From the NCBI GenBank assembly GCA_018457135.1, contig JAGGDU010000055.1, positions 1-34,835 on the forward strand: DNA of 34,835 bases, given 5' to 3'. This DNA is from Trichodesmium erythraeum GBRTRLIN201. GTDB taxonomy: Bacteria > Cyanobacteriota > Cyanobacteriia > Cyanobacteriales > Microcoleaceae. Of the stretch, positions 1 to 8,517 are shown piece by piece; position 1 is the stretch's first letter, and the number at the start of each line of letters is the position of its first letter. The notes under the pieces are model-generated. The model had not been told where the DNA came from and did no database searches. It saw only the letters and a program-made list of their open reading frames with translations. A program made the translations under genes and the position numbers.

Positions 1-515
1 GAGGCTTTGACAGAAATAGAATTGATAGTTGATAGTATAGAGCAGGATAGGGAAAAGCAAAAAAAAATGATGATAAACAGAAAAAGTATTATTCAGGAAA
101 GCCAAAAATTTATAGGGTTAAAAATCAAATAGTAATCACAGAAAAGGCAGAAGAAATTATAGATGTAATAGTAGGAAAAAGAGGTCGAGAAGGTGATATA
201 AAGTTATTCAAAAAAACACAAAAAAAAGTTTGATATAGAAGAAATACTTCAAAGAGACAAGGGGTATCAATGTGGTCAAAAAATTAACAAGCTAAACAAA
301 AAAAATAAGCCATAAAATGCCAGAATAAGTAAAGAAATAGAATCAAAAAAAAGATAAAAAAATAATATTTGTAAGATAAAAAAAATAATATTTGTAGAAA
401 AGATTATAAGACTGATAAAAATATTTATATTGGCACGAGAAAGATTGAGGTTGAAAGAGACTAATTATGACAAGTAATTTTAAAATATATGATTTAGTAA
501 GATGAATAAGAGGAG
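1..515 (+). pseudogene. Decayed IS5-type (DDE) transposase, 3' part
   Basis: Reading across frameshifts gives a recognisable IS5-group transposase C-terminal half: ELIVDSIEQDREKQKK, then in another frame KYYSGKPKIYRVKNQ, VGKRGREGDIKLF, DKGYQCGQKINKLNKK, and finally VEKIIRLIKIFILARE. These match in order the second catalytic Asp region, the YxGKKK region and the C-terminal E..(I/V)xRxIKxF segment typical of the family (from memory of the family, not a search). At least two frameshifts and several stops interrupt it. The 5' part lies outside the window. A non-functional relic. Confidence 0.65.
352..396. repeat. Tandem duplication of a 22-23 bp AT-rich unit
   Basis: The unit AGATAAAAAAATAATATTTG plus TA occurs twice in direct succession, the second copy with one extra A. 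It lies inside the transposase relic and looks like a local slippage duplication. Confidence 0.7.
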
Positions 516-671
516 AATTTATATTATTATAAATCATAAGTTTTGCTCTAAAAAAAAGAAATAAATAACCAGATAAACATGGTGAATAATTAACAGTAAC
601 TATCTGTAATACTATAAAGCCCGTAAAAAATGACTATCTGGTGGAGCTGGCGATCGCTCCCCAAAAGATAT

Positions 672-878
672 TTACAGTAAGGGAAGTGATAATTTTTGGA
701 GATGTCTATTAATAATTTTGACATAGTAACTAAATGCAGCTTCTCTTAAACTGGAAATATAGAAACTTTCATATTTTGTATTGTTTAAACGCCAGGGTAT
801 TTGAGCAGGTTCTTTTAGGTTAATGGATTCAGGAATGACAAGTAAATATTTGATAGGATGTGTCTTTTTAGATTTAAT
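672..878 (-). pseudogene. Possible gene remnant of unknown family
   Basis: On the - strand a 68-codon open stretch between two stops has coding-like composition in an otherwise stop-rich region (it includes HPIKYLLVIPESINLKEP and SLREAAFSYYVKIINRHL). It has no convincing start. Readable fragments continue upstream beyond the stop at 879-881 in other frames. I do not recognise the family. It could be chance. Confidence 0.25.
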
Positions 879-881
879 TTA

Positions 882-1730
882 TTCAGTTATAACTTTTGAT
901 AAAATCAAATAGTGGCAACCAATGAGTAAAAACAGAAGAACAAAAGCAGATTTTTTGGGTTCTTAACGTTGATTGTTTTTTGCATTCTATTATGTCGAAT
1001 GCTTGCACCAGGATATAACTAACTAACTAACGATAGGAGTATAACCTTCTATTAATTTATGGTTTTAGGGTTACATAATTTATGACTAAAGTTTTGATTA
1101 ATATAAGAGTTCAACTGTTTGTAATAAAGACGAGTTTTTACACCATAAACTTGAAAAAATATTGAGGTTTTGGAATTATTTACCTTTCAGTAATAGACAA
1201 AATTGCTGATAAATTACTAATTTTATTAATAAACAAAGTAATAAATGAGGGTAAGGTTTTCAGCAATTTAGTTCCTGATGCTTTGTATTTTTTCAGCAAT
1301 TGTTGTAAAAATTTGTTGTGTTGTAATAATGTAGTATTTAGTGCTTTATCTACATAAATTTTATTGATTAATTGCAGAGATTAAGGATTTAATACTGTTA
1401 ATTAAATCAGTTCTATTTTATCTACTTAAAATTCTTATTTAAGCAACCAATTTAATACTATTTTTCTTTTCGATTCTAGTTTACAATAACGTTATATGGA
1501 GTCAATTTTTATGATATTTTACCTACTCTTTGAGATGGCTTAGAAAATATTTTTTCGAGTTTTTTTTAGAAATATATAAATTCTTAATAGTGGTATAATT
1601 TCAATATCATAATTTTAGATAATTGTAGATAAAAATTGAGACATTTTAATAATTATTATGGAGAATCATTGTAATTATAATATATAATATAAATAAAAAA
1701 ATTATTGGCAACAAATACTGTCAAAAATAA
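882..1730. other. AT-rich intergenic stretch, no gene seen
   Basis: About 850 bases of very AT-rich sequence before the ParB-methyltransferase gene. Short - strand pieces around 1080-1330 read as protein-like fragments with many stops, so it may hold more mobile-element debris. No Shine-Dalgarno site precedes the ATG at 1731. Confidence 0.5.
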
Positions 1731-2990
1731 ATGCTTAGAATACACAGATTAGTAGAAATATTTCCACCTATGACTCCAGAGGAATTTGAGAGTCTAAAAA
1801 AAAGTATTCATCGTAACGGTCAACAAGTACCTATTAAAGTTTTAAAGTTAACTAATGAAATTATTGATGGAAGACATCGATACCAAGCTTGTCAAGAATT
1901 AAATATTGAACCTTTAATTGAATGGATTGAAGATGATTTGAAAGAAAAAAGGTTACGCTCTCTAGTTGTTAAACTTAATCTGGATCGGAGGCATTTAACA
2001 CCTTCTCAAAAAGCTTGGATTGCTGCTAGTTTTGCTGATTTAGAAAGAGGACAGTTTCATGGAAATAGATATACTGAAACCTTACATTCTAATATCGGCA
2101 ATTCTGCCAATACTAAACTACCTCTAGGGCAAACTCAATCTGCAATTGCTAAATGGTTTGGTTCATCTGAAAGAGCAATTCGACAAGTAAAAAAAATCAG
2201 ACGTGAAGCTCCTGAATTCAATAATTATATATATATGGGAGAGGTGAAAATTGATGATGCTTACTGCTTACTATCTGAAGTTCCAGAAGTGAGGCAGCAG
2301 GTATTAAAGAGGTTCAATGAAGACAAATCTTTGAATAAGAAACCAAAAAAGCTTTGCCAATATAAAAATGACATACTTAAAGAACAAGCTCAGTCTAATA
2401 TAAAGAAGGCGATCGCTAATAACTTTTTAATAGAAATATCAGAATCATTGTTAGTACAATTAGGAGAAACTTGGCAACTTGGTAGACATCAATTAAGTTG
2501 CTGTGACTCTTCTACATGGAATCCTCCTTATGCAAAACTAGCCTTTGCCGACCCACCATATAATTGTGGAATAGCAGAATGGGATTTCCATTTTAAATGG
2601 AAGCATGACTGGTTAATCAACAAAGCTGATTTAGTGTTAGTCACACCAGGGGATGAATCTTTAGCAGGATTCCTCAAAAAAACTGAGATGCCTTATAGAT
2701 GTACAATTGCTCACTGGATAAAAAATGGTATGAGCAAGGGAGCAATGGGCTATGGTAATCATATATTGGGATTAGTATTTTGTAAGGAATCTACTCCTTA
2801 CAAAGTTACAGGAGTCAGAAACCAAAGTTTTTCTACTGGTGTAATTAAATTAGACGAGACTAATGAGACTAGTCATCCTGGCAGAAAACCTTTAGATTTT
2901 TTAGTAACTTGGATAGAAAAGTTAACTAAACCAGGGGATTTTATTATTGATCCGTTTTTAGGCAGTGGTACTACTTTATTTGCAGCATAA
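1731..2990 (+). CDS. ParB-domain/DNA methyltransferase fusion, C-terminus cut by a stop codon
   Basis: Residues 1-100 form a ParB/Srx-like domain (IHRLVEIFPPM, then IDGRHRYQAC, the usual GxxRxxA-type core), followed by an HTH-like middle (SAIAKWFGSSERAIRQVKK). The C-terminal third is an N4/N6-type methyltransferase: catalytic DPPYN near residue 280 and the S-adenosylmethionine-binding DPFLGSGTT close to the end, so motif IV precedes motif I. Such fusions are common on phages and mobile elements and usually act as orphan modification enzymes. The frame stops at TAA 2988-2990 directly after motif I. In the same frame a plausible tail continues to 3095, so the protein has lost about 34 residues. 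Probably impaired. It heads a same-strand block with the NurA-like and HerA-like genes. Confidence 0.8.
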   Translation: MLRIHRLVEIFPPMTPEEFESLKKSIHRNGQQVPIKVLKLTNEIIDGRHRYQACQELNIEPLIEWIEDDLKEKRLRSLVVKLNLDRRHLTPSQKAWIAASFADLERGQFHGNRYTETLHSNIGNSANTKLPLGQTQSAIAKWFGSSERAIRQVKKIRREAPEFNNYIYMGEVKIDDAYCLLSEVPEVRQQVLKRFNEDKSLNKKPKKLCQYKNDILKEQAQSNIKKAIANNFLIEISESLLVQLGETWQLGRHQLSCCDSSTWNPPYAKLAFADPPYNCGIAEWDFHFKWKHDWLINKADLVLVTPGDESLAGFLKKTEMPYRCTIAHWIKNGMSKGAMGYGNHILGLVFCKESTPYKVTGVRNQSFSTGVIKLDETNETSHPGRKPLDFLVTWIEKLTKPGDFIIDPFLGSGTTLFAA

Positions 2991-3095
2991 GCAACTAACA
3001 GAACTTGTTATCGAGTAAAGATGTCTCCTAAGTATTTTACAGAAATAATAGGTAGATGGTTAGTATCAAATAAAGAAAAATCTGTTAGGATTTAA
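2991..3095 (+). pseudogene. Detached C-terminal tail of the methyltransferase
   Basis: In frame with the gene before it, this encodes TNRTCYRVKMSPKYFTEIIG and a further 14 residues before a second TAA at 3093-3095. It matches the expected tail of this class, TxRxCYGIExxPKYxxxIIxRW. The acidic residue of motif II (GIE), which contacts the cofactor ribose, is replaced by Lys (RVK). Stop plus motif change point to decay of the enzyme. Confidence 0.7.
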
Positions 3096-3191
3096 CAAAT
3101 TAAAGTAATCATGTGCTAGTGTATTTTTACAACTAAATAAGGACTTCAATCTACTCAACAGAAGGATTTAATTAATAACTTCCATCCTAGA

Positions 3192-4247
3192 ATGGAAGAG
3201 TTAATGAGAAAAATACAGGAAAGCAAAGATAAAGATAACATCAGAGAATGTCTCTTACAAAACAAGCATATTTACGAATATAAAGGTGAAGCTAGTGAAG
3301 AAGAAGTATTAGGAGTTGATGCAGCTACAGCTTTTTGTGACTATGGAGAAATATCAACGGCTTTAGCTACAGGAGTTGTTTCTTCTACTTCAGAAAATGT
3401 CAAACCAGTGTATAAATATAAAGCTGTTTATGGTACATCTAGTGAAACTTTTTCTAGGGCAACTAATTACTTAAGATGTTGGTCTGAATTAGCTGCATTA
3501 AAATATGCTACAGAACAAGACACTTGGGTTTTGTATGATGGGAGCTTTACAAGTATTAATTTTGAAATGGGCAAATGGGCATCTGTAATGCCAAAAGAAG
3601 GAGATATATCTCGTGATTTTGTGGAATCAGAACTACTAACTGACTTATTTGTTGAGTCTATTAAAAGTGAAGATTCGGATTGGTTTACAGTATTTGGAGA
3701 TAGAAAATTAAATAAGGTAATTTCAGTTGGGAAAAGAGGGATTAGTAAATACTACTCAACGAATGTAATTAAAGATTTTGAGATAGAAGATACTGCTTTT
3801 CTCCCCTCTGATAAATTTATTTTAGGCACAGTTTTGCAAGCTAATGAGTATACAAAATCTTTGTCTTATGAGCAAGTATTTGTCAAATCACATGGCTCAG
3901 GAACGCCTGGTTATGGTCATCCAGGATTAAAGTCTGAAGACCGTTTTAATTCAATGCAAAATGACGTGGAAAGAACATATAAAAATTTACAAATTTTGCA
4001 TTTTAAACCCTGGCCTTGGTCGCCTGTTTTGAAGATAGAATATAATAAGGAACGTTGCGAGTTAAATGATGTATTAGCAGTTATAAAAGGGCAAACTAAG
4101 ACTCGTTCAATTCTTGAACCAATGGCTTTGTATTTAGCGGATTTATTAGCTAAACAAACTCAATCAGTAATGAATTTTTATGGTGATATAAATACTCGCC
4201 GTTATCCTAAACTATTTTCAGCATATCGAACATCAAAAAGAGGTTAA
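3192..4247 (+). CDS. NurA-like 5'-3' nuclease
   Basis: A 351-residue protein with the NurA arrangement: GVDAATAF with Asp43, RCWSELAALKYA with Glu99, and VLYDGSF with Asp116. From memory, the spacing of these acidic residues (56 and 17) equals that of the archaeal NurA catalytic residues. The C-terminal part has the usual hydrophobic strand (LQILHFKPW, then SPVLKIEY). NurA nucleases resect DNA ends and are driven by a HerA hexamer, and the next gene, one base downstream, is HerA-like, which strongly supports the call. The open frame extends upstream to 3141 without a standard start codon, so the true start may differ from the ATG at 3192. The family is divergent; a broader PD-(D/E)XK or RNase H-like nuclease is the alternative. 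Confidence 0.72.
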   Translation: MEELMRKIQESKDKDNIRECLLQNKHIYEYKGEASEEEVLGVDAATAFCDYGEISTALATGVVSSTSENVKPVYKYKAVYGTSSETFSRATNYLRCWSELAALKYATEQDTWVLYDGSFTSINFEMGKWASVMPKEGDISRDFVESELLTDLFVESIKSEDSDWFTVFGDRKLNKVISVGKRGISKYYSTNVIKDFEIEDTAFLPSDKFILGTVLQANEYTKSLSYEQVFVKSHGSGTPGYGHPGLKSEDRFNSMQNDVERTYKNLQILHFKPWPWSPVLKIEYNKERCELNDVLAVIKGQTKTRSILEPMALYLADLLAKQTQSVMNFYGDINTRRYPKLFSAYRTSKRG

Positions 4248-4248
4248 A

Positions 4249-5925
4249 ATGACAAACATTGTTGAGATTGCTTCAATCAATAGTTATAAAGGTGGAAAAT
4301 TAAATGTAACTATTCGTTCTCAGGCAACCAGAAAGAGCTTAACTGGTAAAATGTGCGAATTTAAAATCGAAACATCAGACCAAGGTACACTTAGAGTATT
4401 ATGTCGAATCAACTCAGTAGATATGGCTAACCCTATCCATGAGAATCGTGGTTTTCAACAAGCGATCGCCGATCAAGGCAAACTCCAATATTATTCTGGT
4501 GATTGTGATGTAGTAACAGCAACAGTTGAAATTATTTCATGTATAACAGCAGATAAATTGATACCTACAAGTATTGCTTGTCCTCCACAGTCGGGAACGC
4601 CTTTAAGGGAAATAAAAGGAAATAGTATTATTGACTTTCAACCTGAGAAACAATATAAAGGGACAATTGGAAATTTAATTGATGCACCTGAGATGCCCAT
4701 GTCAATAACAGTTCGACACTTTGGTGCTTATGACAAAGGAGGTTATGGAGAAGCAAAACATAGTGTAGTTTTTGGTCAAAATGGTTCTGGAAAAACTGTT
4801 ATTGCCTTGGCTAAAATAGCCTGTGAATTGGTTCAAAATCCGCAAATGGGTTGCTTAATTCCTGATACAGCAGGGGATATTGCTAAACATGGTTCTCATG
4901 ATAGAGGTGATTTTAAGTTTAGTTTTTTAGAGTTGCTGGATAAAGGAGGTAGATTAGCCGAACAAATTAATATAGAAGATATTCGTCTAGTTTCCAAAAC
5001 TTTTTTCAAGCAAATGTTAACGCCTATCATCCGACAAAAACTTAATACGATGCCAGATAATGCTACGCGTTTAACAGACAAAATTACCGAAAGCTTATTT
5101 GATAAAACAGTTGATATTACTAAGGCAACACCTGATGTAATTTTAAACATGATTGTTGAGAATGTAGCGACCGTTTTTTCAACTAAAGCTAAACAAAAGG
5201 AAAAAACAGAACAAGCTCAGGAGCTTACTCAACAACCCCTTAAAAGAGAGTTTATCAAAACTTATAATGCCAACGTCGTTCATTTTTTTGAAGGAAAGTA
5301 TGCTTTGCCAGAACTCGTTGATGGTTTTCTTGATAGAGGGCGGGTGATTTTACTCAATATGTCTAAACTATCGGAGCAAGCACAGCGCAGTGTAATGTAT
5401 GAGATATTTGCTTATGTAAAATCAAAGTCGGAAAAGGACTATAAAGCTTTTAGTAAAACCCGAAATGGCTTAATTGTTCTTGATGAAGGACCTCGGTGGT
5501 GTCCGCAATCAGGTGGAGATGAAATAACCAGTACAATAATAGACGCTTACAATACTACCCGAAAGCTGGGTATTGGTTGGATGATTATTTCTCAAAGAAT
5601 TACTGCTATTGATAAAAATATCTTAGCACAAGCTCATACAAAATTTGTCGGGCGTGGAATGGGTATAGGTGCTGATGCTGAATATATTAGTACTTTATTT
5701 GGTAAAGAAGGGTTAGTTATGTATGATTCATTAAGACTTAGGGGAGGTTATTTCTGGTTAGCAACAGGACATCAGGTTAACTATGGTCAAGGTTCTCAAT
5801 ATATGGCTTTTGATTCTTTTGGGGGAAATGCAACAGCTAAGATAATTAAAGCTAATCCTCATATTTGGCAAAATCAAGAAGAGATGTCTTTAGTTGTGGG
5901 AAGGGATGATAAAACTTTATCCTAA
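4249..5925 (+). CDS. HerA-like/FtsK-superfamily ATPase
   Basis: A 558-residue protein. Residues about 1-130 are beta-rich and fit a HAS-barrel. Walker A is FGQNGSGKT near residue 175, followed by LIPDTAGD. Walker B is LIVLDEGPRW near 408, then the sensor-like GIGWMIISQR with its arginine, and TKFVGRGMG, all typical of HerA-type DNA translocases. A charged, Gln-rich insertion lies around residues 310-340. The ATG follows the TAA of the NurA-like gene after one base, so translation is very likely coupled and the two products should form a resection or translocation complex. VirB4-like conjugation ATPases are the main alternative, but no conjugation gene is nearby. Confidence 0.78.
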   Translation: MTNIVEIASINSYKGGKLNVTIRSQATRKSLTGKMCEFKIETSDQGTLRVLCRINSVDMANPIHENRGFQQAIADQGKLQYYSGDCDVVTATVEIISCITADKLIPTSIACPPQSGTPLREIKGNSIIDFQPEKQYKGTIGNLIDAPEMPMSITVRHFGAYDKGGYGEAKHSVVFGQNGSGKTVIALAKIACELVQNPQMGCLIPDTAGDIAKHGSHDRGDFKFSFLELLDKGGRLAEQINIEDIRLVSKTFFKQMLTPIIRQKLNTMPDNATRLTDKITESLFDKTVDITKATPDVILNMIVENVATVFSTKAKQKEKTEQAQELTQQPLKREFIKTYNANVVHFFEGKYALPELVDGFLDRGRVILLNMSKLSEQAQRSVMYEIFAYVKSKSEKDYKAFSKTRNGLIVLDEGPRWCPQSGGDEITSTIIDAYNTTRKLGIGWMIISQRITAIDKNILAQAHTKFVGRGMGIGADAEYISTLFGKEGLVMYDSLRLRGGYFWLATGHQVNYGQGSQYMAFDSFGGNATAKIIKANPHIWQNQEEMSLVVGRDDKTLS

Positions 5926-6175
5926 CCCTGAGTTTTAAAATTCAGATAGGGGGATAATTAAGGTTACACATTTTCTAGGCATAAAAATTCTTATTTGCGT
6001 AGCATGACAAACGGCAAGGTTAGTCTAGGTATAATATATATCAGATATAGTAGCGCTACTTCCTTTTCTCTCAAGTTTATTACTTCAGAGACTTCCCTTT
6101 CAAATTTTGGTACAGACTCTCAGAAAATAAATGTTTGAATTCCAAATAATTGACTATTGACTACAGAATTTATTG

Positions 6176-6311
6176 ATAGCAATTCTATTTTATTTATGTA
6201 TAAAAAACCTTACTGTTTTTAGGAAACAAACAACAGGCAATAGGCAACAGGCATGATTTTCAAGTTTTTTATCTACTTTTTTATTTGTCACAACCTATTT
6301 AGGATTGCTAT
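6176..6311. mobile_element. MITE-like element with short terminal inverted repeats
   Basis: Left end ATAGCAATTCTA (6176-6187) and right end TAGGATTGCTAT (6300-6311) are inverted copies with one mismatch. The interior has no coding capacity. I recall similar TATAGCAATCCTAAAT ends as dispersed repeats in filamentous cyanobacteria. No target duplication was identified. Confidence 0.5.
6231..6253. repeat. Short tandem heptamer repeat (STRR type)
   Basis: AACAGGC, AATAGGC and AACAGGC follow each other directly: a degenerate heptanucleotide array of the kind common in filamentous cyanobacteria. Confidence 0.65.
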
Positions 6312-6503
6312 ATAAAAAAAATAGATTTATTTGTTTGAATAAATAAACTAAAATCTACTGCAATCAATAGATGTGGAGGTTTTTATTTTAACTGACGTTT
6401 TTCGTATAAAATTTATTCTATTTGACTTGAAGTGATTTTGCATAAATTTAACCTCCTTAGTCTATGTAAGCAAAAAAATATAAAATATAGTATAATAAAA
6501 ATA

Positions 6504-6534
6504 CCTAGAGAAATGCTACCAACATTTTTCTAGG
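6504..6534 (+). promoter_or_regulatory. Strong leader hairpin
   Basis: CCTAGAGAAATG and CATTTTTCTAGG form a 12-bp stem (one G-U pair) around a 7-base loop, 76 bases before the ATG at 6611. There is no T-run after it, so it is more likely an operator or leader structure than a terminator. Confidence 0.45.
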
Positions 6535-6547
6535 AAGTCAAGTAAAT

Positions 6548-6586
6548 CCTCAGAGACTTAAAGCTGACTAGGCAATTTATCTGAGG
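6548..6586 (+). promoter_or_regulatory. Second leader hairpin before the antirepressor-like gene
   Basis: CCTCAGA (6548-6554) and TCTGAGG (6580-6586) are perfectly complementary. The region between the arms is 25 bases. It ends 24 bases before the start codon. Confidence 0.35.
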
Positions 6587-6610
6587 CTCTATAATTTAAA
6601 TATAGCATAA

Positions 6611-7339
6611 ATGCTACAAAAAACAAAAAAAGCTGTAGTTACTACAGTTAAAGTTGGTCATATCGAATTTGAAGGCTTAATGCTGCCAAATGGTAGCTAT
6701 GCAATAGCCATAAGTCAGTTAGACGCTCTTGGTTTGATCCGACAAAACAAAGCATCAAAAGTTCTGAAAGCTTCGCTAGGAAATAGTTTCCAATTCGACA
6801 AAACTATTTCCGAACTAAACCCTAGAGCGGTTAATATAATCTCGTTATTGGATTTTGAAAAGCTATTAATCAAGTTAGACAGAAAGGGACATAAACCTGC
6901 GCAAGATTTAAGAGATGAGTTAATTGGTTTATCTTTTAAGCAGGTGTTATCTGAGGCTTTTAGGCAAAAGTTTGAGAAAGATGAGAATCAACAATGGCTC
7001 AAAGAGCGTCAAGATGGGAAATATATGCGACGTACCTTCACTGATTCAATAAAAGACTACATTGAAAATAATCCACAACTATCAAATAACGATAAAACCT
7101 GGATATATTCAAATGCTTCGGATACTCTTAATAAGCTAATGTTTGGGCGAACTGCAAAACAGCTTTGTAAGTCTTATCAATGTAAGAAAGACCAACTTCG
7201 TGACCAGTTTGAGCGCAAAGATATAATAGGCATCCGACGGCTAGAAGAGCATGCAATGAACCTTGTAGATCGTCAAAATGTCCACCCCGTTCAGGCTGTT
7301 AAAGAAGCTTTTAGTTTCTGGGATGGTGCTAGGGTCTGA
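6611..7339 (+). CDS. Antirepressor-like (Bro/KilA-type) hypothetical protein
   Basis: A 242-residue soluble, basic protein. The N-terminal part (residues about 15-95: GLMLPNGSYAIAISQLDALG, then NIISLLDFEKLLIKL) resembles the ligand or DNA-contact region of phage antirepressors. The middle has WLKERQDGKYMRRTFTDSIK, followed by a helical segment seen, as I recall, in phage antirepressor C-termini (SNNDKTWIYSNASDTLNKLM). I cannot name the family with certainty. It follows the methyltransferase/NurA/HerA block after 685 bases on the same strand, and its leader carries two hairpins. The phage-like character fits an integrated accessory island. Confidence 0.5.
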   Translation: MLQKTKKAVVTTVKVGHIEFEGLMLPNGSYAIAISQLDALGLIRQNKASKVLKASLGNSFQFDKTISELNPRAVNIISLLDFEKLLIKLDRKGHKPAQDLRDELIGLSFKQVLSEAFRQKFEKDENQQWLKERQDGKYMRRTFTDSIKDYIENNPQLSNNDKTWIYSNASDTLNKLMFGRTAKQLCKSYQCKKDQLRDQFERKDIIGIRRLEEHAMNLVDRQNVHPVQAVKEAFSFWDGARV

Positions 7340-7420
7340 TTTCTGTAATTGTTGCTTTTGCTGTGGGCATTAAATTTAATTTGATCATATCTTCATTAAC
7401 AGTTCTCAACTTAAAGGAGA

Positions 7421-7840
7421 AAATTCTGCTCAAGAGTCAATAGCTAATATTGTAGGGGTAACTCGGAGTAGATGATATCAAATCTCACAAGCGATAACAG
7501 AAGGGGGATATAAGCAAATCAAAAAAATGTTAGTTTTGTTTGTAGAGAGTATAAACAAAACTAACATTCCCAAAAAGAGGCTTTCTCTGAGTTACCTGAG
7601 GAAGTTAAATGGTTTATTGAGGAGTAGATTCCAAACTTCCATGAATAGAGAAAGGGGAAAATATAGAGGAAATAGCCCAACAAGTAGAGGTTATGATAGC
7701 AAGTTTTGGAGAAAAGATTCTAGAGCATATCCCAATAAAGACTCTTTTACCCCTAATAAAGTTGTTTTTGGCCCCAATGCCCCCTGCTTTTTGGGAGAAT
7801 TTGCGATCGCAACTAGACCCGATACCTATTTGATGTCCTA
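7421..7840 (+). pseudogene. Decayed HTH protein of unknown family
   Basis: Three frames must be joined. The first gives AQESIANIVGVTRSR, stop, YQISQAITEGGYKQIKKMLV, like an HTH that normally reads VSQIxxxI. The second gives AFSELPEEVKWFIEE, stop, IPNFHE, stop. The third gives NIEEIAQQVEVMIASFGEKI, EHIPIKTLLPLIKLFL and a clean end at PPAFWENLRSQLDPIPI near 7840. At least two frameshifts and three stops make it non-functional. A 104-codon open frame at 7527-7841 is partly an out-of-frame reading of this relic and is not a gene. Confidence 0.45.
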
Positions 7841-8044
7841 AAATATTTAAAAATCTAAGTCCTATTATTGATAGGCCTGCTTTGTTATGGCTTAATAGAC
7901 TTCTAAGTTAGGCTCGCACAAGATCCCTATTATATGCGCCGAAAAATATCATATCCTCCCGTAAGGGAGCAAATCTCCTCTATTAAATAATACTAAAATA
8001 TACTTGTAGTATTATTTGACTAATTAGCCATTTAAATAACTAAC

Positions 8045-8265
8045 ACTATTCTGATTCAGCTTTTTTATCCAATAAAATCTGATAACCTTTCTGAACTATT
8101 TGAGTATTAGGATGTTCATCTCCCAACAGCCTCTTAAATATTTCTAATGCTTACAAATACAAAGATTCTACTTCTTTATACCTTCCTTAATTATCATAAA
8201 GTGATGCCAAATTATTGAAGCTACTGGCAACATCAGGATGTTTATCTCCCAACAGCTTCTTATTT
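8045..8265 (-). pseudogene. Relic of a kinesin-light-chain-type TPR protein, C-terminal end
   Basis: The - strand reads KKLLGDKHPDVASSFNNLAS, LYDN, stop, GRYKEVESLYL, stop, ALEIFKRLLGDEHPNTQIVQ and a Lys-rich tail. This is the 42-residue TPR_10/TPR_12 consensus (LGxxHPxVAxSLNNLAxLY). Two in-frame stops and no start remain. Large TPR proteins of this kind are abundant in filamentous cyanobacteria. Confidence 0.7.
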
Positions 8266-8385
8266 TATGATTTTGATACCATTTGATACCATACTATACT
8301 ATTATTTTTATTATTTTAGATATGTGTAATTAATTTTGTGTACCTATCTTATAAGTATTGCTTTGGATCAAGCTCAACTACAAAC

Positions 8386-8438
8386 AAAAAAAAGAGAGGA
8401 AATCAAAGCTTAATATTTAAAGTCTCTCTTTTTTTTTT
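8386..8438. terminator. Probable bidirectional terminator downstream of mutS
   Basis: An A-run followed by GAGAG (8386-8398) pairs with CTCTC followed by a T-run (8424-8438) across about 25 bases. On the - strand the stem is followed by a long T-run, about 80 bases after the mutS stop. The structure is symmetrical and could work both ways. Confidence 0.55.
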
Positions 8439-8517
8439 ACAAAAAAAATTACCTCTGGGTTATTTTTAATTGTTTAATTTTTACCTCTGATAACTGGTAA
8501 TTATTAACTGATAAACT

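Larger units (their letters stand above)
5926..6610. other. Intergenic region with MITE-like element and hairpin leader
   Basis: No gene is visible. The stretch holds a MITE-like inverted repeat (6176-6311), a short heptamer repeat inside it, and two hairpins (6504-6534, 6548-6586) immediately before the next gene. A TATAAT at 6491-6496 precedes the first hairpin and could be a -10 box, but no good -35 is seen. Confidence 0.55.

Noticed and set aside
7527-7841. 104-codon open frame as an intact gene
   Set aside because: Better protein-like readings lie in neighbouring frames over the same DNA, showing a frameshifted relic.
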